DNA of 64,000 nucleotides, taken from Modicisalibacter tunisiensis. Its GTDB lineage: Bacteria > Pseudomonadota > Gammaproteobacteria > Pseudomonadales > Halomonadaceae. The stretch is from the NCBI RefSeq assembly GCF_020148005.1, contig NZ_JAGXFD010000001.1, positions 2,259,739-2,323,738 of the forward strand, written 5' to 3'. The notes under the pieces were generated by a model. That model was not told where the DNA came from. It saw only the letters and a program-made list of their open reading frames with translations, and ran no database searches. The translations under genes were made by a program, and so were the position numbers. Positions 1-10,951 of this stretch are shown here, piece after piece; within the stretch, counting starts at the first letter, position 1, and every line of letters starts with the position of its first letter.

Positions 1-378
1 CCGCTGGAGGGGGCCGGGCTGTTCATTCCGCCGACGGTGTTCGATGGCGTGACCCCGGCGATGGCGATCGGCCGCGAGGAGGTGTTCGGCCCGGTGCTGG
101 CGGTGTTCGGCTTCGACAGCGAGGACCAGGCCGTGCACCTGGCCAACGACAGCGAGTACGGGCTGGCCGCCGGGCTCTGGAGTCAGGATATCGACCGCAT
201 CATGCGTGTCGCCCGGCGGCTGCAGTCGGGCCAGGTGTTCGTCAACAACTGGGCCGGGGGCGACATGACGGTGCCCTTCGGCGGCGTCAAGCAGTCGGGC
301 AACGGCCGCGACAAGTCGCACCACTCGCTGGCGGAGTATTCCGAGCTGAAGACGGTATGGATGACGCTCGCGCCCTGA
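1..378 (+). CDS. puuC: Aldehyde dehydrogenase, PuuC-like (C-terminal part)
   Basis: The frame is open from base 1, so only the last 125 residues are present; the catalytic Cys and most of the NAD fold lie outside the window. The visible part has the aldehyde dehydrogenase stretch EEVFGPVLAV and ends in GGVKQSGNGRDKS followed by ELKTVW. That ending closely resembles gamma-glutamyl-gamma-aminobutyraldehyde dehydrogenase (PuuC), a cytoplasmic NAD(P)+-dependent enzyme of putrescine breakdown. A PuuR-like regulator lies 1.8 kb downstream, which supports the assignment. Family membership is certain; the exact substrate is inferred. Confidence 0.8.
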   Translation, partial: PLEGAGLFIPPTVFDGVTPAMAIGREEVFGPVLAVFGFDSEDQAVHLANDSEYGLAAGLWSQDIDRIMRVARRLQSGQVFVNNWAGGDMTVPFGGVKQSGNGRDKSHHSLAEYSELKTVWMTLAP

Positions 379-498
379 GGCGCCCTCGGCCTGGAGAGGA
401 CTGCGGCCTTTGGTCGAGGGTGTTTCAGACGCCGCCCGATGAGCGATCCGCTACCCTGAAAGCCAGCGTCGGGGCAGCGTTGAGGGAGAGGCGAGCGC

Positions 499-2193
499 AT
501 GCGCAATGGCATCGGGGTGACGGTCGTTCTGGGGGTGATGGCCGTGCTGGGGATTGCGGGGCGTGCCGGCGCGGCCGATGACGCTGCCGCCGTCGACCTG
601 CTGGCGTATGACTGGTCGCACCTCGACGGCGCCGTGGTTGCCGCCGACGGCGTGCGGGTCAGCGGGCTGGGGCGGGCCATCGTGCCGCCGGCGGACATGG
701 CCGATACGCCGCCGACCGCCAACCCGCCGATCAACCTGCGCGGGCCGGTGCTGACCCTGGCGGGGGATTTCGCGCTGACGGCTCGCCTGCGCCTGGGCAC
801 GGACGGCCCGCCGCAGGCACGGCTGACGCTCTACGGGGCGTTGCCGGTGATCCAGGACGAGTGGCGCCAGCCCGGCGAGGCGATGACTCTGGCGGTGGAG
901 GGCGACACGCTGCGTCTGGTCGTGCAGCATGTCTCGGGCGAGCGCGAGACGTACACCCGCGCCTGGCGTCCGGCGGATTCGGTCATCCTGGCCCTGGCGC
1001 GCCGGGGCGAGCGGCTGGCGCTGAATGTGAACGGTGCCCCCGCGGTCACGATGCCGGCGCCGGCGGTGCTGGCGCGCAAGCGGCTGTGGCTCGGGCTCGA
1101 TACCGGCGTCGGCCATGCCTTCACGCTGGAGAATCTGCGCCTTCGCCCGCTCGGTGAGGCGTCACGGGTCGCGGTGGCGCCCGCCACCCTGGTGAGCACG
1201 CCGCCCGCGCCGGACGGATTGCGGGCACTGGCCGCGCGCAACGCGCCGCACCTGGCGATCGGCACGGCGGTAGCGACGAACCCGCTGCTCGGCGATCCCG
1301 GCTATGCGCGAGTGCTGGCCCGCGAGTTCAGCATGGTCACGCCCGAGAACGCCATGAAGTTCCAGTTCATCCACCCCCGGCCCGGGCGCTACGCCTTCGC
1401 CGAGGCCGATGCCATCGTCGACTTCGCCGAACACAATGGCATGGCGGTGCACGGCCACACCCTGGCCTGGGGCGAGGCGCTGCCGCGCTGGCTGAGCCGG
1501 GGTGACTACAGCGACGGTGAGCTGCGCGAGATTCTGGCCGACCACATCGCCACCGTGGTGGGGCGCTACAAGGGGCGCGTCGCCGGCTGGGACGTGGTCA
1601 ACGAACCGCTCGAGCCGTTCGGCCCCGGGCTGCGCCGCGACTCGCCCTGGTATCGGGCGATGGGGGCCGACTACATCGCCTTCGCCCTGCGGGCGGCGCA
1701 TCGTGCCGACCCCGACGCGGCGCTCTACATCAACGAATTCGCCTGCGAGGAACGCAACGCCAAGTCGGATGCGCTCTATCGGCTGGCCCGGGGCCTGCTG
1801 GCCGACGGCGTGCCGCTGGATGGCATCGGCTTCCAGCTCCACGAGGACCTGACCGACGACTATCGGCCGGTCACTGCCGCGGCCTTTCGCGACAACGTCC
1901 GGCGGTTCATCGACCTGGGGCTTGCGGTGCGCATCTCGGAGATGGACGTCAACCTGCACGACGACGCCTCGCCCGCGCGTCTGCAGCAACAGGCCGCGTA
2001 TTACGCCTCGATGCTGGCGCTGGCCCGGGACATTCCGGCCTTCTCGGCGTTTTCCACCTGGGGCTTCACCGATCGCTACTCGTCGCTGCAGGACTGGTGG
2101 AATCCGGACGGGCTGGGCAATGGCCTGATCTTCGACCCGGCGCTGCGGCCCAAGCCGGCCTATGATGCGTTGCGCCGCGTGCTGGCACGCTGA
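499..2193 (+). CDS. Secreted endo-1,4-beta-xylanase, GH10 family, with N-terminal accessory domain
   Basis: 564 residues. An N-terminal signal peptide (hydrophobic to about residue 26, ending GRAGAA) predicts export. Residues about 35-230 form a beta-rich region resembling a laminin-G/concanavalin-like module. Residues about 245-560 are a GH10 barrel. Family motifs are clear: TPENAMKF, GHTLAW, WDVVNEP with the acid/base Glu369, and ISEMD with the nucleophile Glu481. It should hydrolyse beta-1,4-xylan or related xylo-oligosaccharides outside the cytoplasm. The ATG is preceded by a GGGAGAGG ribosome binding site. It lies between two putrescine-type genes that are unrelated to xylan, and ends 26 bp from a convergent regulator. 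No other xylan genes are in view. Confidence 0.92.
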   Translation: MRNGIGVTVVLGVMAVLGIAGRAGAADDAAAVDLLAYDWSHLDGAVVAADGVRVSGLGRAIVPPADMADTPPTANPPINLRGPVLTLAGDFALTARLRLGTDGPPQARLTLYGALPVIQDEWRQPGEAMTLAVEGDTLRLVVQHVSGERETYTRAWRPADSVILALARRGERLALNVNGAPAVTMPAPAVLARKRLWLGLDTGVGHAFTLENLRLRPLGEASRVAVAPATLVSTPPAPDGLRALAARNAPHLAIGTAVATNPLLGDPGYARVLAREFSMVTPENAMKFQFIHPRPGRYAFAEADAIVDFAEHNGMAVHGHTLAWGEALPRWLSRGDYSDGELREILADHIATVVGRYKGRVAGWDVVNEPLEPFGPGLRRDSPWYRAMGADYIAFALRAAHRADPDAALYINEFACEERNAKSDALYRLARGLLADGVPLDGIGFQLHEDLTDDYRPVTAAAFRDNVRRFIDLGLAVRISEMDVNLHDDASPARLQQQAAYYASMLALARDIPAFSAFSTWGFTDRYSSLQDWWNPDGLGNGLIFDPALRPKPAYDALRRVLAR

Positions 2194-2219
2194 GATTGCG
2201 GCGGGCTGGGGGCGGCTGC

Positions 2220-2771
2220 TCAGAAGGCCCGGGCGGGGGTAGCGCAGCTGACCAGCCGGCAGTCGCGGTCGCCGATATTGCGGAAGCGGTGGGGCAGGCC
2301 GGTGTTGAAGTAGTAGGCCTCGCCGGGGCCCAGCACGCGGGTGTCGAGGCCGATGGTGATCTCGATCTCGCCCTCGAGCACCACGCCGGCTTCCTCGCCG
2401 CGGTGAACGATCATCTCGCGACCGGTGTCGGCGCCGGGCGGGTAGGTCTCGATCATGAACGACAGCGCCCGGGACGGGCGGTTGGCGCCGATCAGCCGGT
2501 AGCAGACGTCGCCGCTGCCGATGTCGGGGAGGTCGTCGGGGGAGTAGAAGACCTGGTCGCGGTTTTCCAGGTCCAGCGTGAAGAAGTCGCCGACGCTGAT
2601 GGGGATGGCGTCGAGGACCTTCTTCAACGAGCTGACCGAGGGGCTGACCTTGCCCTGCTCGATCAGCGACAGGCTGGAGTGGGTGACGCCGCAGCGCTTG
2701 GCCAGCTCCCGCTGGGAGATGCCGCGCAGGGTGCGCAGGGCACGCAGTCGCGCGCCGACGTCGTCTGCCAT
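2220..2771 (-). CDS. puuR: XRE-family regulator with cupin domain, PuuR-like
   Basis: 183 residues. An N-terminal helix-turn-helix (about residues 6-62, with SQRELAKRCGVTHSSLSLIE) is followed by a C-terminal cupin barrel containing HRGEEAGVVLEGE and GLPHRF. This layout and length match PuuR, the repressor of putrescine utilisation genes, so it probably controls the nearby puuC-like gene. The ATG at 2771 is chosen because the helix-turn-helix begins right after it and AAGGAG lies 8 bases upstream. The frame stays open further upstream, but that part is a shadow of gatB and looks non-coding. The effector is not evident from sequence. Confidence 0.82.
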   Translation of the reverse strand: MADDVGARLRALRTLRGISQRELAKRCGVTHSSLSLIEQGKVSPSVSSLKKVLDAIPISVGDFFTLDLENRDQVFYSPDDLPDIGSGDVCYRLIGANRPSRALSFMIETYPPGADTGREMIVHRGEEAGVVLEGEIEITIGLDTRVLGPGEAYYFNTGLPHRFRNIGDRDCRLVSCATPARAF

Positions 2772-2790
2772 TCGGGAACTCCTTGCCAGG

Positions 2791-2818
2791 CCGGCCGGCG
2801 GGCGAGCCCGCCGGCCGG
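2791..2818 (-). terminator. Hairpin after gatB
   Basis: A perfect 12-bp GC stem (2791-2802 with 2807-2818, loop CGAG) begins six bases past the gatB stop codon. No U-run follows on the minus strand, so it may act as an mRNA 3' end or a weak terminator. It also separates gatB from the puuR-like gene. Confidence 0.5.
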
Positions 2819-2824
2819 GCGTCG

Positions 2825-4275
<1,451 letters not shown>

Positions 4276-4276
<1 letters not shown>

Positions 4277-5736
4277 CAGGCGTTCTCCTTACCGAAGGCG
4301 GGCTGGCGGCGGTGCCAGTCGGTGGCTTGCTGGAAGCGGTGGGCGACGTTGAGCAACCGCGATTCGGCGAAGTGCGGGCCGAGGATCTGCAGGCCCACGG
4401 GGCGGCCGTCCACGAAGCCGGCGGGAACGCTGAGGCCCGGGATGCCGGCCAGGTTGATGGCGATGGTGTAGATGTCCTGCAGGTACATCGACACCGGATC
4501 CTTCTTGGCGCCGAGGTCGAAGGCGGGCGTGGGCGAGGCCGGGCCCATCAGCACGTCGACGTCCTCGAAGGCGTCGAGGAAGTCCTGACGGATCAGCCGG
4601 CGGACCTGCTGGGCCTTCTTGTAGTAGGCGTCGAAGAAGCCCTCGGAAAGGGTGTGGGTGCCGATCAGGATGCGCCGCTTGACCTCCTCGCCGAAGCCTT
4701 CCGCGCGGCTGCGCTTGTAGAGATCGACGAGATCGGTCGGGTTCTCGCAGCGGTGGCCGAAGCGCACGCCGTCGTAGCGCGACAGGTTCGAGGAGGCTTC
4801 CGCGGGGGCGATGACGTAGTAGGCCGGGATCGCCAGCTCGGTATGCGGCAGGCTGACCTCGCGCACGCTGGCGCCCAGCGATTCGTAGACGGCGATCGCC
4901 TCGCGCACCGCGGCCTCGACCTCGGGGGCGAGGCCGTCGCCGAAGTATTCCCGGGGCAGGCCGATCTTCAGCCCTGACAGCGAGGCCTCGAGCTCCTCGC
5001 GGTAGTCGGGGACGCCGCGGGCCACGCTGGTCGAGTCGCGCAGGTCGTGGCCGGCGATGGCGCCGAGCAGCAGCGCGCAGTCCTCGGCGGTGCGGGCCAT
5101 GGGGCCCCCCTGGTCGAGGCTCGAGGCGTAGGCCACCATGCCGTAGCGCGAGACGCGGCCGTAGGTGGGCTTCAGGCCGGTGATGCCGCAGAAGGCGGCG
5201 GGCTGGCGGATCGAGCCGCCGGTGTCGGTGCCCAGCGCCGCCGGCACCAGGCCGGCGGCCACCGCCGCGGCGCTGCCGCCGGAGCTGCCGCCCGGCACCG
5301 CGGCGAGGTCCCAGGGATTCTTCACCGGGCCGTAGTGACTGTTCTCGTTGGACGAGCCCATGGCGAACTCGTCCATGTTGGTCTTGCCGAGGCTGACGGT
5401 GCCGGCGGCGGCGAGCTTCTCGACCACGGTGGCGTCATAGGGCGAGACGAAGTTGTCGAGCATCCTCGAGCCGCAGCTGGTGCGCACGCCCTGGGTACAG
5501 AAGATGTCCTTGAGTGCCAGCGGCAGGCCGGTCAGCGGCCCGGCCTTGCCGGCGGCGCGTGCCCGGTCGGCGCGGTCTGCAGCCTCGAGGGCGGCGTCTG
5601 CCGTTACGGTGATAAAGCTGTTGAGCTCGCCATCGAGGCGGTCGATGCGCGCGAGCAGCGACTCGGTCAGCTCGCGGCTGGAGAACTCGCCGGCGGCCAG
5701 GGCCGCGGCCAGCTCGGTCAGGGTCTTGTCATGCAT
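4276..5736 (-). CDS. gatA: Asp-tRNA(Asn)/Glu-tRNA(Gln) amidotransferase subunit A
   Basis: 486 residues. It is an amidase-signature enzyme that hydrolyses glutamine and channels ammonia to GatB. The Ser-cisSer-Lys triad is visible as Lys76 (PLALKDIF), Ser151 (GGSSGGS) and Ser175 (TDTGGS), with the family's 75- and 24-residue spacing. It lies 48 bp after gatC and overlaps gatB by one base. The ending is typical. It forms the GatCAB complex with its neighbours. Confidence 0.97.
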
Positions 5737-5784
5737 GGGGCGTCGGGCTCCGTGGAAAGCATGTCCGGCGAACGGGGAGGGGCG

Positions 5785-6072
5785 TCACTCGACGACGCGG
5801 GGGACCAGGTAGAGGCCATTCTCGACGGCCGGCGCACAGCGCTGGAAGCGCTCGCGCTGGTCGGACTCGGTGACCTCGTCGGCACGCAGGCGCTGGGTGG
5901 CATCCAGCGGGTGGGCCAGCGGGGCCACGCCCTCGGTATCGACGGCCTGCAGGCGGTCGACCATCTCCAGAATGCGGCTCAGGTCATCCACGTAGCGCGC
6001 GGCTTCCCGGTCGTCCAGACCCAGGCGGGCGAGGTGGGCGGCTCGCCGTACATCTTCGGGTTCAAGCGCCAT
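5785..6072 (-). CDS. gatC: Asp-tRNA(Asn)/Glu-tRNA(Gln) amidotransferase subunit C
   Basis: 95 residues. The family hallmark [11 protein letters not shown] is near the N-terminus, and the protein ends with a typical hydrophobic tail (LYLVPRVVE). GatC wraps around GatA and stabilises the complex. The ATG at 6072 is preferred over an in-frame TTG at 6090, because a GAAGGA ribosome binding site lies about 10 bases before the ATG and family members begin there. It is the first gene of the operon and is divergent from mreB. Confidence 0.95.
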   Translation of the reverse strand: MALEPEDVRRAAHLARLGLDDREAARYVDDLSRILEMVDRLQAVDTEGVAPLAHPLDATQRLRADEVTESDQRERFQRCAPAVENGLYLVPRVVE

Positions 6073-6219
6073 AACGTCGGCTTCCTTCAACTATGATGCG
6101 ATGCCAATGCGGATCGATCGTCGCCAAGCCAGACGACGACCGATGATGCGATCCCGGATTCAGTCCGGTTCGGAAAATAGGCGAAACGGTACCACAACTC
6201 CGGGACCCGGGCATCTCGC

Positions 6220-6248
6220 TTGCCGCTCTGCCCCCGCGATGATACCGT
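6220..6248 (+). promoter_or_regulatory. Weak promoter candidate for mreB in the gatC/mreB divergent gap
   Basis: The 221-bp gap between gatC and mreB must hold promoters in both directions. The best sigma-70-like match toward mreB is TTGCCG (6220-6225), a 17-bp spacer and TACCGT (6243-6248). The -10 box is poor. I see nothing else in this gap. Confidence 0.25.
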
Positions 6249-6284
6249 TTGCGTCCGCACAGGGTTCCGGTCTGGACTAGGTGA

Positions 6285-7331
<1,047 letters not shown>

Positions 7332-7450
7332 GTCCGGCGGCACGCACGGCGTGCCGTCCCGGGTCGATCGTGTTCCGGTCATTGGCCAGCTCGTAGGGGA
7401 GTCGTGCTATCAAACCGCTGTTCTCGCAGGGTTCCGCCCCCGGCTATCGC

Positions 7451-8311
7451 ATGCTGCTGTGCGCCTTCATCGCCTTCGCGCTGATGTTCGCCGAGCATCG
7501 CCTGCCGCGCGTGGCGGAGCTGCGGGCACATCTGTCCACCGTGGTCACGCCGGTGCAGTGGCTGGCCAGCCTGCCCAGCGAGGCGCTCTCCTGGGGGGCG
7601 CTGGCGGTTTCCGATCAACGCGATCTGATCGACGAGAATCGTCGGCTGCGTCGGCAGCTTCTCACCCTCTCCCATCGTGTGCAGCGCATGGCCAGCCTGT
7701 CCGCCGAGAATGCCCGGCTGCGTGAGCTGCTCAACGCCGCCCGGCACCGCCGGGTTCCCTATATCACCGCCGAGCTGCTGTCGCTGGACTCCGACCCCTT
7801 CACCCATCAGATGGTGCTCGATCGTGGGCGCACCGACGGCGTCTACGTCGGGCAGCCGGTGACCGATGCCTCGGGGCTGATCGGCCAGGTGATCGCCGTG
7901 TCCGCCTACACCAGCCGGGTGCTGATGGTGGCCGACGCCAGTCATGCGGTGCCGGTGCGCGTGACGCGCAACGGGCTGCGCTTCATCGTCCAGGGAACCG
8001 GCAGCTACGACACCCTGGATGTGCTCCATGTGCCGGACACGGCGGATATCCGCGAGGGCGATCTGCTGGTGACCTCCGGGCTGGGCGGTCGCTTTCCCGA
8101 AGGCTATCCGGTGGCCCGCGTGACCCTGGTGGTGCACGATCCCGGCGCCCCCTTCGCCCGGGTCGAGGCCGAGCCGGTGGCCCAGCCCGAACGCTCGCGG
8201 CACTTCCTGATGCTCTTTCCGCCCCGGCGCACGCCCGCGGCCGGGATCAGCGACGTGGCCCGACAGGCCGCCCTGAGCGTGGCCGCTGGGGCCGTCGAGG
8301 AGGCGCCATGA
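7451..8311 (+). CDS. mreC: Rod shape-determining protein MreC (start codon problem)
   Basis: 286 residues from the first canonical ATG. One transmembrane helix at the N-terminus is followed by a coiled coil (about residues 50-90) and a periplasmic beta domain that links MreB filaments to the cell-wall enzymes. The frame upstream of this ATG encodes IKPLFSQGSAPGYR, which looks like the normal start of MreC, and continues to a TAG at 7394. No ATG, GTG or TTG occurs there in frame. The codon at 7409 is ATC, eight bases after an AGGGGAG ribosome binding site, and a GTG at 7404 is out of frame. The true protein may start at 7409, or a base may be changed or missing. The stop overlaps mreD by four bases. 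Confidence 0.88.
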   Translation: MLLCAFIAFALMFAEHRLPRVAELRAHLSTVVTPVQWLASLPSEALSWGALAVSDQRDLIDENRRLRRQLLTLSHRVQRMASLSAENARLRELLNAARHRRVPYITAELLSLDSDPFTHQMVLDRGRTDGVYVGQPVTDASGLIGQVIAVSAYTSRVLMVADASHAVPVRVTRNGLRFIVQGTGSYDTLDVLHVPDTADIREGDLLVTSGLGGRFPEGYPVARVTLVVHDPGAPFARVEAEPVAQPERSRHFLMLFPPRRTPAAGISDVARQAALSVAAGAVEEAP

Positions 8312-8793
8312 TCGGCTCGCTGCGCAGCCTGCTGATGACCTGGGTGACCCTGGGCCTGGCCCTGTGCCTGCAGGCCATGCCGCTGCCCGATGCCTGGCTG
8401 ATCTGGCGGCCCGACTGGCTGGGCCTGATGCTGATCTACTGGTGCCTGGTGGCTCCCCGGCGGGTCGGCGTCTTCCATGGGTTCGTGCTGGGCCTGCTGA
8501 TCGATCTGGTCGAGGGCGCCCCGCTCGGACAGAATGCGCTGGTGCTGTCGCTGCTGGCCTATCTGTCGCTGCTGCTCTATTCGCGCATGCGCGCCTATGC
8601 GCTGATCCAGCAGGCGGTGCTGGTATTCGTGCTGCTGGGCATTGCCCAGCTGGTCGAGCAGTGGCTGCGCACCATCTTCGGGCCCTTCGCCATCAACCTG
8701 GCCTTCCTGCTGCCGGCGCTGATCGGCGCCGTCCTCTGGCCGTGGCTGTTCACCCTGCTGCAGATGCTGCGCCGCCGTCTCGGCGTGAGCTGA
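8308..8793 (+). CDS. mreD: Rod shape-determining membrane protein MreD
   Basis: 161 residues and very hydrophobic, with about five predicted membrane helices, the normal size and topology for MreD. It belongs to the elongasome and works with MreC and RodA/PBP2. The ATGA overlap with mreC indicates translational coupling. The family motif region [11 protein letters not shown] is present. Confidence 0.95.
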   Translation: MIGSLRSLLMTWVTLGLALCLQAMPLPDAWLIWRPDWLGLMLIYWCLVAPRRVGVFHGFVLGLLIDLVEGAPLGQNALVLSLLAYLSLLLYSRMRAYALIQQAVLVFVLLGIAQLVEQWLRTIFGPFAINLAFLLPALIGAVLWPWLFTLLQMLRRRLGVS

Positions 8794-8855
8794 CCCCCGG
8801 ATGCGGCGCGCGCGTCGCCATGTTCACCGACTGGAATCAAAATCAGGAGGGCGCC

Positions 8856-9449
8856 ATGTCCCCGGTTCTGCGTCTGGCGTCGGCCTCGCCCCGCCGCCGT
8901 GACCTGCTGGCCTCGATCGGCATCGCCGTCGAGGTCGCTCCCGTCGATATCGACGAAACCCCGCGGCCCGACGAGTCGGCCGAAGCCTATGTACGGCGCC
9001 TGGCGCGCGAGAAGGCCGAGACCGGGGCGCGGGGCAGTGCACTGCCGACGCTCGGCTCGGATACCGCCGTAGTGCAGGACGGGCGGATTCTCGGCAAGCC
9101 GCGTGATCGCGCACACGCCGCCGAGATGCTCTCGGCCCTGTCCGGGCGTGCTCATGCGGTGCTGACCGCGGTGGCGGTGGTCGGCCCGGCGGGGCTGCTC
9201 GAGACCTGCGTGACGACGCGGGTGGTCATGCGCGCTGTCGCGGCCGGCGAGATCGACGCCTACTGGGCGACCGGCGAGCCGGCCGACAAGGCCGGCGGCT
9301 ACGCCATCCAGGGGCGGGCGGCGGTGTTCGTCGAGCGCATCGAGGGCAGCCACTCGGCGGTGGTCGGCCTGCCGCTGTTCGAGACCGCCGAGCTGCTGCG
9401 CCGCCAGGGGATTGCGCTGTGGCCGGCGGCGGGCGAGGCTGTGTCATAA
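8856..9449 (+). CDS. maf: Maf-family nucleoside triphosphate pyrophosphatase
   Basis: 197 residues. The Maf/YhdE signature [13 protein letters not shown] is at the N-terminus, with LGSDTAV and GKPRD in the middle and KAGGYAIQG in the C-terminal half. The family hydrolyses non-canonical or excess pyrimidine NTPs (dTTP/UTP type in YhdE), giving a house-cleaning or division-checkpoint role in the cytoplasm. The ATG at 8856 is fixed by a perfect AGGAGG five bases upstream. It sits between mreD and rng, as in many gammaproteobacteria. Confidence 0.95.
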   Translation: MSPVLRLASASPRRRDLLASIGIAVEVAPVDIDETPRPDESAEAYVRRLAREKAETGARGSALPTLGSDTAVVQDGRILGKPRDRAHAAEMLSALSGRAHAVLTAVAVVGPAGLLETCVTTRVVMRAVAAGEIDAYWATGEPADKAGGYAIQGRAAVFVERIEGSHSAVVGLPLFETAELLRRQGIALWPAAGEAVS

Positions 9450-9483
9450 TCGTTCAGGAAGTTTTCAGCACAAGGACCGGCGC

Positions 9484-10947
9484 ATGAGCGGTGAGGTACT
9501 GATCAATCTGACCCCGATGGAGACCCGCGTGGCGGTGGTGGAGAACGGGGTCCTGCAGGAAGCCTTCATCGAGCGCAGTCGGCGCCGGGGCATCGTCGGC
9601 AACATCTACAAGGGCAAGGTGGCGCGGGTGCTGCCGGGCATGCAGGCGGCCTTCATCGACATCGGCCTGGAGCGGGCGGCCTTCATCCATGCCAACGAGG
9701 TGATGCCGCCCAACACGCCGGCCGACGAGCAGGTCTCGATCAGCCAGCTGCTGCATCAGGGCCAGCCGCTGGTGGTGCAGGTCACCAAGGACCCGATCGG
9801 CTCGAAGGGGGCGCGGCTGACCACGCACCTGTCGGTGCCCTCGCGCTATCTGGTCTACATGCCCGACTCGCCGCATACCGGGGTCTCGCAGCGCATCGAG
9901 GACGACAGCGAGCGCGAACGCCTGCGCGGCCTGGTCGATACCTGCCTGGCGGGCATCGACACGCCGGTGTGCGGCGGCTTCATCATTCGCACCGCCGCCG
10001 AGGGCGTGGGCGAGGAGGAGCTGATTACCGACATGCAGTTCCTGCTGCGCCTGTGGCGCAAGGTCGAGCAGCGCAAGGGCAGCGCGCTCGCGCCCAGCTG
10101 CATCTACGACGACCTGCCGCTGTTCATCCGCACCCTGCGTGACGTGATGCGCGACGACATCGAGAAGGTGCGCATCGATTCCCGCGAGAACTACCACCGC
10201 CTGGTGGAGTTCGCCGAGGAGTTCATGCCGGGCATGGTCGAGCGCATCGAGTACTATCCCGGCGAACGGCCGATCTTCGACCTGTTCAGCGTCGAGGACG
10301 AGATCCAGAAGGCACTGGGGCGCAAGGTCCAGCTCAAGTCCGGCGGCTATCTGGTGATCGACCAGACCGAGGCGATGACCACCATCGACGTCAATACCGG
10401 CGGCTACGTGGGGCATCGCAACCTCGAGGAGACCATCTTCAAGACCAACCTCGAGGCGGCGACCACCATCGCCCGCCAGCTGCGTCTGCGCAATCTCGGC
10501 GGCATCATCATCATCGACTTCATCGACATGGAGGACAGCGAGCACCAGCGCCAGGTGCTGCGCGTGCTCGAGAAGTCGCTGGAGCGCGACCATGCCAAGA
10601 ACAAGCTGACCGGGGTGACCGAGCTGGGGCTGGTCCAGCTGACCCGCAAGCGTACCCGCGAGAGCCTCGAACAGACGCTTTGCGAGCCGTGCCCGACCTG
10701 CCAGGGGCGCGGCACGCTGAAGACGCCGGAAACGGTGTGCTACGAGATCTTCCGCGAGATCCTGCGCGAGGAGCGCGCCTACAGCCCCGAGACCTACATG
10801 GTGCTGGCCTCCCAGGCCGTGGTGGACCGGCTGCTCGACGAGGAGTCGGCGGCGGTCGCCGACCTGGAGATCTTCATCGGCAAGACGATTCGCTTTCAGG
10901 TCGAGGGCCATTACTCCCAGGAGCAGTACGACATCGTGCTGATGTGA
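9484..10947 (+). CDS. rng: Ribonuclease G
   Basis: 487 residues, RNase G length, without the long C-terminal scaffold of RNase E. An S1 RNA-binding domain (about residues 35-125) is followed by the RNase H-like and catalytic regions. The metal-binding aspartates are Asp302 (TTIDVNTGG) and Asp345 (IIIIDFID). The Zn-link cysteines are in CEPCPTCQG. It processes the 5' end of 16S rRNA and degrades some mRNAs. The frame is open upstream inside maf; the ATG at 9484 matches the family N-terminus and has AAGGA upstream. Confidence 0.97.
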   Translation: MSGEVLINLTPMETRVAVVENGVLQEAFIERSRRRGIVGNIYKGKVARVLPGMQAAFIDIGLERAAFIHANEVMPPNTPADEQVSISQLLHQGQPLVVQVTKDPIGSKGARLTTHLSVPSRYLVYMPDSPHTGVSQRIEDDSERERLRGLVDTCLAGIDTPVCGGFIIRTAAEGVGEEELITDMQFLLRLWRKVEQRKGSALAPSCIYDDLPLFIRTLRDVMRDDIEKVRIDSRENYHRLVEFAEEFMPGMVERIEYYPGERPIFDLFSVEDEIQKALGRKVQLKSGGYLVIDQTEAMTTIDVNTGGYVGHRNLEETIFKTNLEAATTIARQLRLRNLGGIIIIDFIDMEDSEHQRQVLRVLEKSLERDHAKNKLTGVTELGLVQLTRKRTRESLEQTLCEPCPTCQGRGTLKTPETVCYEIFREILREERAYSPETYMVLASQAVVDRLLDEESAAVADLEIFIGKTIRFQVEGHYSQEQYDIVLM

Positions 10948-10951
10948 GCCC

